The translations under genes were made by a program, and so were the position numbers. The notes under the pieces are model-generated. The model worked only from the letters and a program-made list of their open reading frames with translations. It made no database searches and was not told where the DNA came from. 64,000 nucleotides of DNA from Natronocella acetinitrilica. Lineage in GTDB: Bacteria; Pseudomonadota; Gammaproteobacteria; Nitrococcales; Aquisalimonadaceae. Below, in pieces: positions 9,058 to 18,391 of this stretch. Location: the NCBI RefSeq assembly GCF_024170285.1, contig NZ_JALJXV010000004.1, forward strand, positions 124,001 through 188,000. Reading direction: 5' to 3'. How positions within the stretch are numbered: position 1 is the first letter of the stretch; every line of letters starts with the position of its first letter.

Positions 9058-9090
9058 GAGCAGGCGTTCGCTGGCGGGTAGGAACGGTCC

Positions 9091-9267
9091 CTAGCCGCCG
9101 CGCAGCGGCAGGCCGAGCACATCGTTGAAAAGCACCCAGAGGCAAAAGACCAGGGCAATGCAGCCCATGTAGAGGCGTACCGTGTCCTTGTCGCCGTCGG
9201 GCGTTCGGTAGGTAATGCCGTGGTAGGCGATGAAACCGGTGACCAGGACGAAGATGATATCGAACAT
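9091..9267 (-). CDS. small membrane protein, 58 aa
   Basis: The frame from ATG 9267 to TAG 9091 encodes MFDIIFVLVTGFIAYHG, then a charged loop (TYRTPDGDKDTV) and a second hydrophobic helix ending LFNDVLGLPLRGG. It lies 87 nt downstream of acs on the same strand, beyond a hairpin. The predicted two-helix hairpin and conserved-looking polar loop suggest a real gene, but the ribosome site is weak and I do not recognise the family. Confidence 0.45.
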   Translation of the reverse strand: MFDIIFVLVTGFIAYHGITYRTPDGDKDTVRLYMGCIALVFCLWVLFNDVLGLPLRGG

Positions 9268-9310
9268 CCGCTGGATTCCGCCGTGGCTGGTGCCTCTTGG
9301 TATTGGATGG

Positions 9311-9337
9311 CCACACGGGGCAGGCCGCCCCGTGTGG
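9311..9337 (-). terminator. hairpin after acs
   Basis: Perfect 11-bp stem (CCACACGGGGC with its complement) and 5-nt loop, 17 nt past the acs stop. It lacks a T-run, so it may stabilise the 3' end or terminate partially before the 58-aa gene. Confidence 0.6.
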
Positions 9338-9354
9338 CTCAGTACCTGACAGAA

Positions 9355-11295
9355 TCAGCGGTTCGCACGATCTTCGATGAGATCGTCCACCACCGAGGGA
9401 TCCGCCAGCGTGCTGGTGTCACCCAGACTGTCCAACTCGTTGCAGGCAACCTTGCGCAGAATGCGACGCATGATCTTGCCAGAGCGGGTTTTCGGCAGGC
9501 CGGGTGCCCACTGGATGAAGTCCGGCTTGGCGATGGCGCCGATTTCCTTCCGAATCAGGTCGTTGAGTTCCTTCTTCAATTCGTCGGTGGGTTCTTTCCC
9601 CGACATCAGGGTGACATAGGCGTAGATGCCCTGACCCTTCACGTCGTGGGGGAAGCCTACCACCGCCGCCTCGGCCACTGCTGCATGCAGCACCAGGGCG
9701 CTTTCGATTTCGGCGGTCCCCATACGGTGCCCGGAGACATTGAGCACGTCATCCACGCGACCGGTGATCCAGTAGTAGCCGTCTTCGTCGCGACGAGCGC
9801 CGTCCCCGGTGAAGTACTTGCCCTTGTAGGTGGACAGGTAGGTCTCGATGAACCGTTGATGGTCGCCGTAGACGGTCCGCATCATGGAGGGCCAGGAACG
9901 GGCCAGGCATAGGTTGCCGGCGACCGCGCCGTCCAGCAGGTTTCCGTCGTTGTCCACCAGCTGCGGTTCAACCCCGAAGAAGGGCAGGGTGGCGGAGCCG
10001 GGCTTGAGATCGGTGGCACCGGGCAGCGGCGTGATCAGGATCGAGCCGGTTTCGGTTTGCCACCAGGTGTCCACGATGGGGCAGCGCTTGTCGCCCACCA
10101 CGTTGTTGTACCACTCCCAGGCTTCCGGGTTGATGGGCTCACCGACGGTGCCGAGCAGGCGCAGGGACTTGCGGCTGCTGCGGGTCACGAAATCGTTCCC
10201 CTGGCCCATCAGCGCCCGGATGGCTGTCGGAGCCGTATAGAAGATGGCCACGTCATGCTTGTCGACAACGTCCCAGAAACGCCCGGCATCCGGGAATGTC
10301 GGCACACCCTCGAACATCAGCGTGATGGCGCCATTGGCCAGTGGACCATAGACGATGTAGGTGTGGCCGGTGACCCATCCCACATCCGCGGTGCACCAGT
10401 AGACCTCGCCGTCCTTGTAGTCGAAGACGTACTCGTGGGTCATGCTGGCGCCGAGCAGGTACCCGCCCGTGGTGTGCATCACGCCCTTGGGTTTGCCGGT
10501 GGAACCCGAGGTGTAGAGGATGAACAACGGATCCTCGGCGTCGGTCTCCTCGGCGGGACAGTCGGCGGACGCATCTTTCACGGCTTCGTGATACCAGACG
10601 TCGCGACCTTCCTGCCAATCGACCTTGCCACCGGTGCGCTTCACCACGAACACCGTGTTCACGTCCGGACACTTCTGCAGGGCCTGGTCGGCATTGGCCT
10701 TGAGGGGGAAGTTACGGCCGCCTCGGACGCTTTCGTCAGCGGTCACCACCACATGACAGTCGGAATCCAGCACCCGGTCCTGCAGGGCCTGTGGCGAGAA
10801 GCCACCGAACACCACTGAATGGACCGCGCCGATGCGGGCGCAGGCCAGCATGGCCACCGCCGCCTCGGGAATCATCGGCAGGTAAATGCAGACCCGGTCA
10901 CCTTTCTTCACACCGCGGGCTTTCAGCGCGTTGGCAAAACGGGAGACGCGCTCGTGCAAATCTCGATAGGTAATATGTTCGGCGTCAGCCTTGGGGTCGT
11001 CTTTCTCCCAGATGATGGCAGTCTGGGAACCGCGCTTTTCAAGATGGCGGTCGAGGCAGTTGTAGGCCGCGTTGATCTTGCCGCCCTCAAACCATTTGAT
11101 GACGCCCTTGTTGAGATCCGAGCCGTTGACCGTATCCCACTTCTTGAACCAGTGAAGGCGCTCGTCCGCCTGCTCTGCCCAGAAGTTGTCGGCATCATCC
11201 AGGGAGCGGCGGTACATTTCCTGGTACTGCTCGCGCGTAATGTTGGCGTTCTTGGCGGTTTCCGCCGGTACAGGGTAGATCTTCGCGTTCGACAT
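9355..11295 (-). CDS. acs: acetyl-CoA synthetase (AMP-forming)
   Basis: 646 aa, the usual length. The enzyme activates acetate to acetyl-CoA through acetyl-AMP in the cytoplasm. The AMP-binding P-loop [12 protein letters not shown], the acetyl pocket region ([14 protein letters not shown]), WWQTETG, and the C-terminal [11 protein letters not shown] with its acetylatable lysine are all present. GGAGGA stands 7 nt before ATG 11295. A sigma-54 type promoter and tandem activator sites lie upstream, next to cbrB, so I expect CbrAB-dependent induction on poor carbon sources. The neighbouring symporter could supply acetate. Confidence 0.97.
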   Translation of the reverse strand: MSNAKIYPVPAETAKNANITREQYQEMYRRSLDDADNFWAEQADERLHWFKKWDTVNGSDLNKGVIKWFEGGKINAAYNCLDRHLEKRGSQTAIIWEKDDPKADAEHITYRDLHERVSRFANALKARGVKKGDRVCIYLPMIPEAAVAMLACARIGAVHSVVFGGFSPQALQDRVLDSDCHVVVTADESVRGGRNFPLKANADQALQKCPDVNTVFVVKRTGGKVDWQEGRDVWYHEAVKDASADCPAEETDAEDPLFILYTSGSTGKPKGVMHTTGGYLLGASMTHEYVFDYKDGEVYWCTADVGWVTGHTYIVYGPLANGAITLMFEGVPTFPDAGRFWDVVDKHDVAIFYTAPTAIRALMGQGNDFVTRSSRKSLRLLGTVGEPINPEAWEWYNNVVGDKRCPIVDTWWQTETGSILITPLPGATDLKPGSATLPFFGVEPQLVDNDGNLLDGAVAGNLCLARSWPSMMRTVYGDHQRFIETYLSTYKGKYFTGDGARRDEDGYYWITGRVDDVLNVSGHRMGTAEIESALVLHAAVAEAAVVGFPHDVKGQGIYAYVTLMSGKEPTDELKKELNDLIRKEIGAIAKPDFIQWAPGLPKTRSGKIMRRILRKVACNELDSLGDTSTLADPSVVDDLIEDRANR

Positions 11296-11307
11296 GACTG
11301 TCTCCTC

Positions 11308-11315
11308 CTATTATT
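11308..11315 (-). promoter_or_regulatory. AAYAAYAA-like motif beside the acs ribosome site
   Basis: AATAATAG on the minus strand abuts the acs Shine-Dalgarno sequence, a 7/8 match to AAYAAYAA. In Pseudomonas, Hfq and Crc repress translation through such motifs. A chance match is possible. Confidence 0.3.
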
Positions 11316-11430
11316 GGTCCGGCTTGGGCGGCGCGACGCCGCTTGCGCCTTGTTCCGTGTATCAGTATTCAGCGCCTCGTTGAATCATCCCGTGAAAGCG
11401 TAGCAGGCGCCCGCAAAAGCCGGAGCAAGT

Positions 11431-11445
11431 GCAAGAACCTCGCCA
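11431..11445 (-). promoter_or_regulatory. sigma-54 (-24/-12) promoter for acs
   Basis: On the minus strand TGGCGAGGTTCTTGC has GG and GC 10 bp apart and a perfect TTGC -12 box followed by A. Transcription would start near 11419, giving a leader of about 124 nt before acs. Confidence 0.6.
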
Positions 11446-11516
11446 GGCGAATGTGCTGCAAGCAAATGACTTAAAGAGAGATTTTTCTTGCAACTCCTGT
11501 CGCCGACAACGATAAA

Positions 11517-11574
11517 TGTTTCATTTCGTAACAACTTGTCCCGGATCGTAACAAACGTGACCCCGGTCCGTACA
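11517..11574 (-). promoter_or_regulatory. tandem candidate CbrB sites upstream of acs
   Basis: TGTTTC-ATTTC-GTAACA (11517-11533) and TGTCCC-GGATC-GTAACA (11537-11553) are spaced 20 bp start to start, two helical turns. A weaker third copy follows at about 11558-11574 (TGACCCCGGTCCGTACA). They lie roughly 105-145 bp upstream of the predicted sigma-54 start, typical for NtrC-type activators. Confidence 0.5.
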
Positions 11575-11581
11575 CAGCGCC

Positions 11582-12937
11582 TCAGGCGTCCACCGAGCGT
11601 TGTCTCGGGCGCGGTATGCCGAGCCGCTGCCGCTTCTCCCACAATGCCTTGCGGCTGATGCCGAGGCGTCTGGCCAACTCGGTCTCCGTCGCGGAGTCCT
11701 GATGTTCGAGCACGAACTGGCGGAAATAATCCTCCAGCGAGAGATCCGGTGCGGTGCGTCGGCCTGGCTCCCGGGGCTGGTCCTGGCGGTCCGGCAGGGC
11801 CATGAGTTCCGGCGTGATCACGGCACTGTCGGCCAGGATCACCGCACGCTCGATGGCATTCTCCAGCTCCCGCACGTTGCCCGGCCAGGGGTAGCGGGTC
11901 AGGCAACGGACTGTTTCCTGGCTGAAGCGCAGTGGTGGGCTTTTCAGCCGCTTATAGGTGCGCTCCAGCAGGTAGCGGGCAAGATCCACGATGTCATCGC
12001 CGCGCTCCCGAAGCGCCGGCAGGCAGATCTCCATGACGTTGATCCGGAAGTAGAGATCGTCACGGAACGCACCATCGGCCACCAACTGACCCAGGTCACG
12101 ATGGGTAGCGGCAATCAAGCGCACATCAACGCGCCGCGATACGGATGCACCGACACGGCGAATCTCGCCTTCCTGCAGCACCCGCAGCAGACGCGCCTGG
12201 GCCGGGAGTGGCAGCTCTCCTATTTCGTCGAGGAACAGGGTGCCGCCATGGGCCGCTTCCACCAGGCCCTGTCGCATGCCAACCGCGCCGGTAAACGCGC
12301 CCTTCTCGTGACCGAACAGTTCGGCCTCGATCAGTGAATCCGGGATGGCCGCGCAGTTCACCGCAATCATTGGTCCGTCTGCCCGCCGGCTCCGCTCGTG
12401 CAGGGCCCGGGCGACCAGTTCCTTGCCGGTTCCGGATTCTCCCAGTATCAGCACGCTGGTATCGGTGGGAGCAACCTTGGCGATGCGCTCGAAGACGCGT
12501 TTCATGGGGACGCAGTCACCGATGATCCCGGCCACCGGGTAGTCACGGCTCAAATCTGCCTTGAGCGCCGCGTTCTGTCGCTCGAGGCGGCCCTCCTTGA
12601 CGGCGCGGCGCACCGCCAGCAGCAACTCGTCGTTGTCGAAGGGTTTGGCGATATAGTCCAGTGCGCCGCACTTCATTGCCTCAACGGCGGAGCGTACGCT
12701 GGCGTAACTGGTCATGATGATGGTGGCCACGCCGGGAGCGAGGCGCATGACCTCCATGCCGGACGCGCCGGGCAGGCGCAGGTCCGCGATGATGACGTCA
12801 AAGCTTGTCAGGTCATGGGCGTCGCCCGCCTCCTCGACTGAGGGAGCCGAGGCCACGGAGTAATCGTGGCGCTCCAGCAGTCGCGTCAGGGCGTTGCGGA
12901 TGATGTCCTCGTCCTCGATGATCAGTACGCTCGCCAT
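11582..12937 (-). CDS. cbrB: NtrC-family sigma-54 response regulator, CbrB-like
   Basis: 451 aa from ATG 12937 ([11 protein letters not shown]). Domains in order: receiver with phosphoacceptor Asp52 (IIADLRLPG), AAA+ domain with Walker A GESGTGKE and the sigma-54 contact loop GAFTGA, and a C-terminal Fis-type helix-turn-helix ([20 protein letters not shown]). Its start lies 4 nt after the stop of the symporter-type kinase, the CbrA-CbrB arrangement of Pseudomonas. There the pair activates genes for carbon use. A longer in-frame start at 13021 would overlap the kinase by 80 nt and adds non-conserved residues. The gene next downstream on the strand is acs, which carries a sigma-54 promoter. Confidence 0.88.
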   Translation of the reverse strand: MASVLIIEDEDIIRNALTRLLERHDYSVASAPSVEEAGDAHDLTSFDVIIADLRLPGASGMEVMRLAPGVATIIMTSYASVRSAVEAMKCGALDYIAKPFDNDELLLAVRRAVKEGRLERQNAALKADLSRDYPVAGIIGDCVPMKRVFERIAKVAPTDTSVLILGESGTGKELVARALHERSRRADGPMIAVNCAAIPDSLIEAELFGHEKGAFTGAVGMRQGLVEAAHGGTLFLDEIGELPLPAQARLLRVLQEGEIRRVGASVSRRVDVRLIAATHRDLGQLVADGAFRDDLYFRINVMEICLPALRERGDDIVDLARYLLERTYKRLKSPPLRFSQETVRCLTRYPWPGNVRELENAIERAVILADSAVITPELMALPDRQDQPREPGRRTAPDLSLEDYFRQFVLEHQDSATETELARRLGISRKALWEKRQRLGIPRPRQRSVDA

Positions 12938-12941
12938 GTCG

Positions 12942-15893
12942 TTACGTCTCCCCAACAGCAATGGGCAAGGCTGCCCGCCGGAGGCGGACATGCACTGTGG
13001 TGCCCTGTAGGTCACTCGCAATACGCAGGTCTCCGCCGCAGTCCCGGACGATGTTGTAAACCAGCGGTAGCCCCAGCCCGGTTCCCTGGCCCGGCGGCTT
13101 GGTGGTATAGAAAGGTTCCAGTATCCGGTCCATGGCCTCGTTCGGGATGCCGCTGCCGTTGTCGATCACCTCCACGTCCAGCCAGTCCATGGTGGCGCTG
13201 GAGCGCACCTGGATCCGGCCATTCTCATCGCAGGCATCTGCTCCATTGGTGAGTAGGTTGACGAAGACCTGCAGCAATTGCTGGGGCTCTCCCAGCACCT
13301 GGTGACTCACCGGGACCAGATTCTCGAATCGCAGATGTCGGGCCCTCCGGCTCAGCATGGTGAGCCGCATGGCCTCGGCCACCGTATCGTGCAGGTCCAC
13401 CGCGGTTTCCTGGCGAATCTGGCGTTCTCCGCCGTGGGCGTAGCGGACCAGGGACTGCACGATGTTGTTGATGCGCTGGGCCTGGGTCAGGATGTCGTCG
13501 GCGTAGGCCTGGACTTCATCCGGGTCGGTCTGGTCTCGCAGTTCCTGGGCCAGGCAGGTGATGCCGGTCACCGGATTGCCGATTTCATGGGCAACGCCCG
13601 CAGCCAGCCGGCCGATGGACGCCAGCCGTTCGCTATGAGCCAGTTCCCGCTCCAGGCGCTGCACGTCGGTGAGGTCTTCCAGCAGCAGCACGGTTTCCCC
13701 GCTCTTGTCGTTACGCTGCCGGCCACCGGGCTCCTCGACGCGGGCCTTGTGCAGGCTGTACCAGCGCTGCCGGCCCTCGGACTCCAGACTCTGCTTGTGC
13801 CAGTTGTCCGTCTCCGCGGCCAGGAAAGCGTTCAGCAGCGGTCCCCAGGGCGCGGGCAACTCCTCCAATCGACGGCCCAGTACCGCCGTCACCGGGATTC
13901 CCGTCAGACGCACGATTGCCGGATTCCATCGTACCAGCCGCCCACCCTGGGCCACGGCACACACGCCGAGTGGTAGATCCTCGATGATCTGCCGGTGATA
14001 ACGCCGTAATCGGTCCAGTTCCGCAGCAAGACCGCGGAGGCGCGTCCGTGAGGTCTCAAGGCGTTCCTCGATGAGCCGCACATTTTGGGTGAGGGCGGTA
14101 TGGCTTTCGTTGTCCACCCGCAGTCGTTCGTCCACGATCATCCGCGCCAGCACCGGCCCCATCATGCCGGAGATGTTGCGCTGGATCTGGGAGCGCAGGC
14201 CGTAGAGATGGTTGGGTCGGTTTTCGTCCCAGTCCATGCCGAGATCCCGGGTGGCCTTGCGAACCTCCGCCAGTGCGGCCCGGGACCCCATGACGCTGGA
14301 GAGCTGCTCCACGAATTGCTGTGGTGAACGGGCACGCAGGTCGCCCGCCGGCAGCAGCGGAGCGAGTTCCCGGCAGGCGGCAGCGGCTTCGCGTTCCTGC
14401 GGGTCCGGTCGGCTGAGCAGGGAAATCAGAACCAGCAGGAAGGTGTTCAGACTGAGGGACCAGAAGGTTGCTGTCTGGTAGACCTCTGGTGTGCCTGCGG
14501 CATCCGACGGGCTCAGGCCCATCCAGGTCATGGCGTCGCTGCCGGAGAGCGGCGGCAGCAGCACGGCGAAGGCCCAGACCATCATGCCACCGAGCAAACC
14601 TGCGATGAAGCCGCCGGCGGTGGCGCGGGACCAGAACAGCACTGCAATCACGCCCGGTAGCAACTGGACGATGGCTAGAAAGGAGATCAGTCCCCAGCCG
14701 ACCAGGCCACCAGTGGGTTCCATGATCAGGTAGAAGCCATAGCCGGCAGTGATGATCACTGCAATGATGACGCGACGCAGCCAGCGCAGCGCGCCATACA
14801 GGTCGCGATGGGGCTGCAACCCTGCCAGTGGCAGCACCAGGTGGTTCAGCACCATCGAGGAGATGGCCAGTGTGGTTACCACGATCATGGCACTGGCGGC
14901 GGAAATGCCACCCAGGTAGGCGAGTACCGCCAGGCTGGGGGAGCCGCTGAGCAACGACAGGCCGAGCACGTAGTAGTCCGGCGAGGTGTTCGGTTGCAGC
15001 ACCATGCCGGCCCAGAGTATCGGCGGAATCAGCAGTGTCAGCGCCAGCAGGAACAGGGGGAAGGCCCAGCTTGCCGTCAACAGGTGGCGGGGCTTCATGT
15101 TCTCGGTGAAGATCATCTGAAACTGCCTGGGCAGCAGAAAGCCCGCCGCAAAGGCGAGGATCAGCAGACTGGCCCACGGGCCCTCTAGCGCCGGCTGGTA
15201 GAGGGCGGTCACGACTTCCGGGTTATCCTCCAGCCAGTCGTGCATACCCCGGAGGCCGCCGAAGGCCTGCCACACCGCCACCACGGCAACAATGAACAGG
15301 GCCAGCAGCTTCATCAGAGACTCGAAGGCGATGGCGGTGACCAGCCCTTCGTGCTTCTCCCGCGGTGATGCATGGCGTGCGCCGAAGATGATGGTAAAGA
15401 TGGTTACCAGCAGCACGAACCAGAATGCGAGCACCTGCGGCGCGCTGCCGTGCTCGGTGAGGACCACGGTGGATTCGGTCACCGCGCGGATCTGCAGGGC
15501 AATGTATGGAAGCACCCCCGCGATCATCAGGACGGTAACAAGCACACCCGACGCCTGGGAGTTAAACCGGAAGGCGAACAAGTCCGCGACGGAGGTGAGC
15601 TGGTAGGTGCGTGTCAGCCGCAGTATCGGCATCAGCAGCACCGGCGCCAGCACGAAAGCCAGGGTCACCCCGAGATAGATGGTGAGATAGAGCAGCCCCT
15701 GGTCCTTGGCAAACCCGACGCTGCCGTAATAGCTCCAGGTTGTCGCGTACACGCCCAGGGAAAGCACGTAGACGGCAGGGTGTCGGGTGAGCCGCACGGG
15801 CAGCCAGCGCTGCTCCGTGGCATGAGCGATCACGAACAGCAGCAGCAGATACAGCAGTGCGCTTACAAAAAGTGGCGCCAGATCAAGTGTCAT
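12942..15893 (-). CDS. cbrA: SSS-domain sensor histidine kinase, CbrA-like
   Basis: 983 aa. The N-terminal half is a sodium:solute symporter domain of about 13 helices (1-500). A linker (about 505-620), a PAS-like region (about 635-740), a HisKA box with His769 (AAGVAHEIGNP) and an HATPase domain (N-box NLLTNGADA, DNGSGIP, GTGLGLP) follow. This is the CbrA architecture, in which transport-like sensing is linked to phosphorelay. ATG 15893 lies inside the end of the small upstream gene (11-nt overlap). The partner regulator follows after 4 nt. The signal is unknown; histidine transport was reported for the Pseudomonas protein. Confidence 0.9.
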   Translation of the reverse strand: MTLDLAPLFVSALLYLLLLFVIAHATEQRWLPVRLTRHPAVYVLSLGVYATTWSYYGSVGFAKDQGLLYLTIYLGVTLAFVLAPVLLMPILRLTRTYQLTSVADLFAFRFNSQASGVLVTVLMIAGVLPYIALQIRAVTESTVVLTEHGSAPQVLAFWFVLLVTIFTIIFGARHASPREKHEGLVTAIAFESLMKLLALFIVAVVAVWQAFGGLRGMHDWLEDNPEVVTALYQPALEGPWASLLILAFAAGFLLPRQFQMIFTENMKPRHLLTASWAFPLFLLALTLLIPPILWAGMVLQPNTSPDYYVLGLSLLSGSPSLAVLAYLGGISAASAMIVVTTLAISSMVLNHLVLPLAGLQPHRDLYGALRWLRRVIIAVIITAGYGFYLIMEPTGGLVGWGLISFLAIVQLLPGVIAVLFWSRATAGGFIAGLLGGMMVWAFAVLLPPLSGSDAMTWMGLSPSDAAGTPEVYQTATFWSLSLNTFLLVLISLLSRPDPQEREAAAACRELAPLLPAGDLRARSPQQFVEQLSSVMGSRAALAEVRKATRDLGMDWDENRPNHLYGLRSQIQRNISGMMGPVLARMIVDERLRVDNESHTALTQNVRLIEERLETSRTRLRGLAAELDRLRRYHRQIIEDLPLGVCAVAQGGRLVRWNPAIVRLTGIPVTAVLGRRLEELPAPWGPLLNAFLAAETDNWHKQSLESEGRQRWYSLHKARVEEPGGRQRNDKSGETVLLLEDLTDVQRLERELAHSERLASIGRLAAGVAHEIGNPVTGITCLAQELRDQTDPDEVQAYADDILTQAQRINNIVQSLVRYAHGGERQIRQETAVDLHDTVAEAMRLTMLSRRARHLRFENLVPVSHQVLGEPQQLLQVFVNLLTNGADACDENGRIQVRSSATMDWLDVEVIDNGSGIPNEAMDRILEPFYTTKPPGQGTGLGLPLVYNIVRDCGGDLRIASDLQGTTVHVRLRRAALPIAVGET

Positions 15894-16083
15894 GGTGCTT
15901 CATCAGTCGCCGTGCCAGCCCTGCTGACAGCAGAATCAGCACGAACCAGCAAAGGAACACGAAATACCAGGGTGCCCCGGCGGTCATCCACCAGGCGGTG
16001 AATGGCGAGGTCAGCAGGAACAGGCCAAGCAGGAAAATCAGCACGCTATGGGAACCGGGGCCCGGATCCTGGCTTTGCGGCAT
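15883..16083 (-). CDS. CbrX-like small membrane protein upstream of cbrA, 66 aa
   Basis: ATG 16083 follows GGAGGA at a good distance and encodes MPQSQDPGPG, then two hydrophobic helices (about 12-30 and 40-58) ending RRLMKHHDT. It overlaps cbrA by 11 nt (ATGACACTTGA), which strongly suggests translational coupling, as described for Pseudomonas cbrX-cbrA. The same layout occurs at 1097-1318. A longer upstream start is possible but lacks support. Confidence 0.7.
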   Translation of the reverse strand: MPQSQDPGPGSHSVLIFLLGLFLLTSPFTAWWMTAGAPWYFVFLCWFVLILLSAGLARRLMKHHDT

Positions 16084-16115
16084 GGTGACTCCTCCCATCA
16101 CCGACTTTCTATTTA

Positions 16116-16132
16116 TGTTACCGAAGGTAGCA
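16116..16132 (-). promoter_or_regulatory. candidate CbrB site before cbrX-cbrA-cbrB
   Basis: TGTTAC-CGAAG-GTAGCA, one mismatch from a perfect TGTTAC-N5-GTAACA palindrome, 33 bp upstream of the cbrX start. It matches the sites before acs and the symporter, so autoregulation is plausible. Confidence 0.45.
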
Positions 16133-16160
16133 CATGTCCCCGGCTTGGGCGACCGCTTTC

Positions 16161-17087
16161 TCAATCGGTAATGGAGTCAATCGCGGGGAGTTGTTGCACT
16201 CCGCGAAGCGCATCAGGGTTCCAGTGTTCCAGCGCCCAGCCGAGCAGGGTGGATGGGGTTGCCGCTATCAACTCGGCTGGTGGCTGCTGCCGCAGGAAAA
16301 CCAGAGCCGCATGCAGGCTGCGAGAAGCGTGCCTGGCGTCCAGTGGTGCAGCATGGCTCTGTTTGCTGAGCTTCTGGCCCTCGGCGTTCACTGCCACCGG
16401 CAGGTGCATGTAGTGCGGTGGCCGCAGTCCGAGCAGTTGCATGAGATAAAGCTGGGGTGGGGTGCACCAGAGCAGGTCTGCACCGCGGACCACGTGGCTG
16501 ATCACGGCGTCGCCATCGTCCACGGCGGCGGCCAGATGATAGGCGATGCAGCCGTCGGCCCGGCGCACGATGAAGTCTCCAATGGCCTGGGCCAACTCGC
16601 AACGTTGCGGTCCCTGGAGTGCATCCTCGAAGCTGATCAAGACGTCATCAACTGGCACACGCAGTGCACGGGGCTCGCGTCCTGGCGGCAGGCCGTTGCG
16701 GCAAGTGCCCGGATAGATCAGACCGTTCGGCCCTTGCCGGGCACGCTCGGCGATATCCCGGCGGGTGCAGCCGCAATCGAACGCCATGCCCCGGTCTGCC
16801 AAGACGGTGAGCGCCTGTTCATGGAGTTCCCGCCGCCGACTCTGGTAGAGCACCGGCCCATCCCACTGCAGCCCGAAGGCCTCCAGCGTGCGCTGGATGT
16901 CATCAGCGGCGCCGGGTTGCTCCCGGGGCGGGTCGATGTCGTCGATCCGAAGCAGCCAACGCCCACCCTGCCGGCGTGCCTCCAGAAAGCTGGCCAATGC
17001 GGCAACAAGTGAGCCGAAGTGCAGGGGGCCGGTCGGGCTCGGTGCGAAGCGTCCGCAGTAGGAGGTGGGTGGCAACTGTTCCGGCAT
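16161..17087 (-). CDS. gluQ: glutamyl-Q tRNA(Asp) synthetase
   Basis: 308 aa from ATG 17087; a GTG at 17135 would add 16 residues. The enzyme is a truncated GluRS paralogue that glutamylates queuosine in tRNA-Asp. The HIGH-like motif (PTGPLHFGSL), the KMSKS-like EGQKLSKQ and the zinc cysteines (CGCTRRDI and YPGTC) are visible, and the anticodon-binding domain is absent as expected. The gene stands alone here, not behind dksA as in Escherichia. The queuosine gene queF is about 2 kb away. Confidence 0.93.
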   Translation of the reverse strand: MPEQLPPTSYCGRFAPSPTGPLHFGSLVAALASFLEARRQGGRWLLRIDDIDPPREQPGAADDIQRTLEAFGLQWDGPVLYQSRRRELHEQALTVLADRGMAFDCGCTRRDIAERARQGPNGLIYPGTCRNGLPPGREPRALRVPVDDVLISFEDALQGPQRCELAQAIGDFIVRRADGCIAYHLAAAVDDGDAVISHVVRGADLLWCTPPQLYLMQLLGLRPPHYMHLPVAVNAEGQKLSKQSHAAPLDARHASRSLHAALVFLRQQPPAELIAATPSTLLGWALEHWNPDALRGVQQLPAIDSITD

Positions 17088-17218
17088 CTTGGTATTCCGG
17101 GGCTCTTCACGGTCGAGGACACGAAACGTTGCCACAGTCTACCAGTGCGCTCCCGCGTGGCGCGGATGCCACTTGGCTTGCTAATGTTTGCGGCTGGATG
17201 AACCCTGGGAGCCGCACC

Positions 17219-18391
17219 ATGTCACTGCCGCGCGCCAATCGCACCGACTCCATTCGTCCCTTCCATGTGGTGGAACTCCTGACCCGTGCGCGTGAGCTTG
17301 AGGGGGAAGGCCGCGATATCGTGCACATGGAGATCGGCGAGCCGGACTTCACTACGGCGGAGCCGGTGATTCGGGCAGCCATGGGATGTCTGAGTCGTGG
17401 CCTGACGGGTTACACGCCCTCCGCTGGTTTGCCGGAACTGCGCCAGGCCATCGCCCGGCATTATCGGGAAAACAGCAGGATCGCCCTGGACCCCGCCCGG
17501 ATTCTGGTGACGCCCGGCGGTTCCGGCGCATTGCTATTGGCCCTGGCGCTGCTGGTCAATGCCGGGCAGAAGGTTCTGCTCCCGGACCCAGGCTACCCCT
17601 GTAATCGCCACTTTGTACTACACCTCGATGGCGTGCCGGTTGCCGTGCCGGTTTTCGCCGGCAGCGGCTTTCAGCCGGAAGTGCAGGATTTCGCAGCCCA
17701 CTGGACAGATGATTGTGTGGCCGCAATGGTCGGTTCGCCGTCGAACCCCACCGGCACCATCATCGACGAGTCGCGCATAGCGGAACTGCGTGACTGGCTG
17801 GCCGACCGCGATGCGGCGCTGATTGTCGATGAGATCTATCACGGGCTGAGCTACGAGCGGGATCTGCGCAGCGCGCTGGCAGTGCGCGACGATGTCTTCA
17901 TCGTCAACAGCTTCTCCAAGTACTTCGGTATGACGGGTTGGCGTCTGGGTTGGCTCGTCGTGCCGCCAGGCTATGAAGGGGCGGCCCTGCGTCTGGCACA
18001 GAACCTCTATATCGCCGCCTCTACACCGGCCCAGTATGCGGCCCTCGCCTGCTTCACGCCCCAGGCCCACAAGGTATTCGAGGCGAGGCGACAGGCCTTC
18101 GCGGAGCGCCGCGACTACCTGCTACCGGCATTGGAGTCGCTTGGTTTCCGGATACCGGCGCGACCGGATGGCGCGTTTTACATTTACGCGGACTGCACAG
18201 CCACGGGGATGGACTCTCAGACGCTGTGCAGGGGGCTTCTGGAGGAAGCGGGCGTTGCGGTCACGCCGGGTGTGGATTTTGGAGACAATGCGCCGCGGGA
18301 CTATGTGCGATTCGCATATACCAGCGATATCGACCGCCTGCGGCTCGGCGTCTCCCGCATGGCCGAATGGCTGGAGCGGGCGCGAAGTTAG
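17219..18391 (+). CDS. PLP-dependent class I/II aminotransferase
   Basis: 390 aa from ATG 17219, behind GGGAG. Conserved fold-type I residues are visible: IGEPDF near 39, SNPTG at 175-179, VDEIYHGLSY at 203-212, and the pyridoxal-phosphate lysine K234 in SFSKYFGMTGWRLGW. The substrate range is not readable from sequence. Related proteins are annotated as aspartate, alanine or diaminopimelate-type transaminases. The gene converges on and overlaps the PilZ-like gene by 4 nt. Confidence 0.88.
   Translation: MSLPRANRTDSIRPFHVVELLTRARELEGEGRDIVHMEIGEPDFTTAEPVIRAAMGCLSRGLTGYTPSAGLPELRQAIARHYRENSRIALDPARILVTPGGSGALLLALALLVNAGQKVLLPDPGYPCNRHFVLHLDGVPVAVPVFAGSGFQPEVQDFAAHWTDDCVAAMVGSPSNPTGTIIDESRIAELRDWLADRDAALIVDEIYHGLSYERDLRSALAVRDDVFIVNSFSKYFGMTGWRLGWLVVPPGYEGAALRLAQNLYIAASTPAQYAALACFTPQAHKVFEARRQAFAERRDYLLPALESLGFRIPARPDGAFYIYADCTATGMDSQTLCRGLLEEAGVAVTPGVDFGDNAPRDYVRFAYTSDIDRLRLGVSRMAEWLERARS

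Noticed and set aside
11296-11430. CrcZ-like small RNA between cbrB and acs
   Set aside because: The sigma-54 promoter is in the right place, but the leader has few A-rich Hfq motifs and no terminator before acs; it looks like an acs leader.
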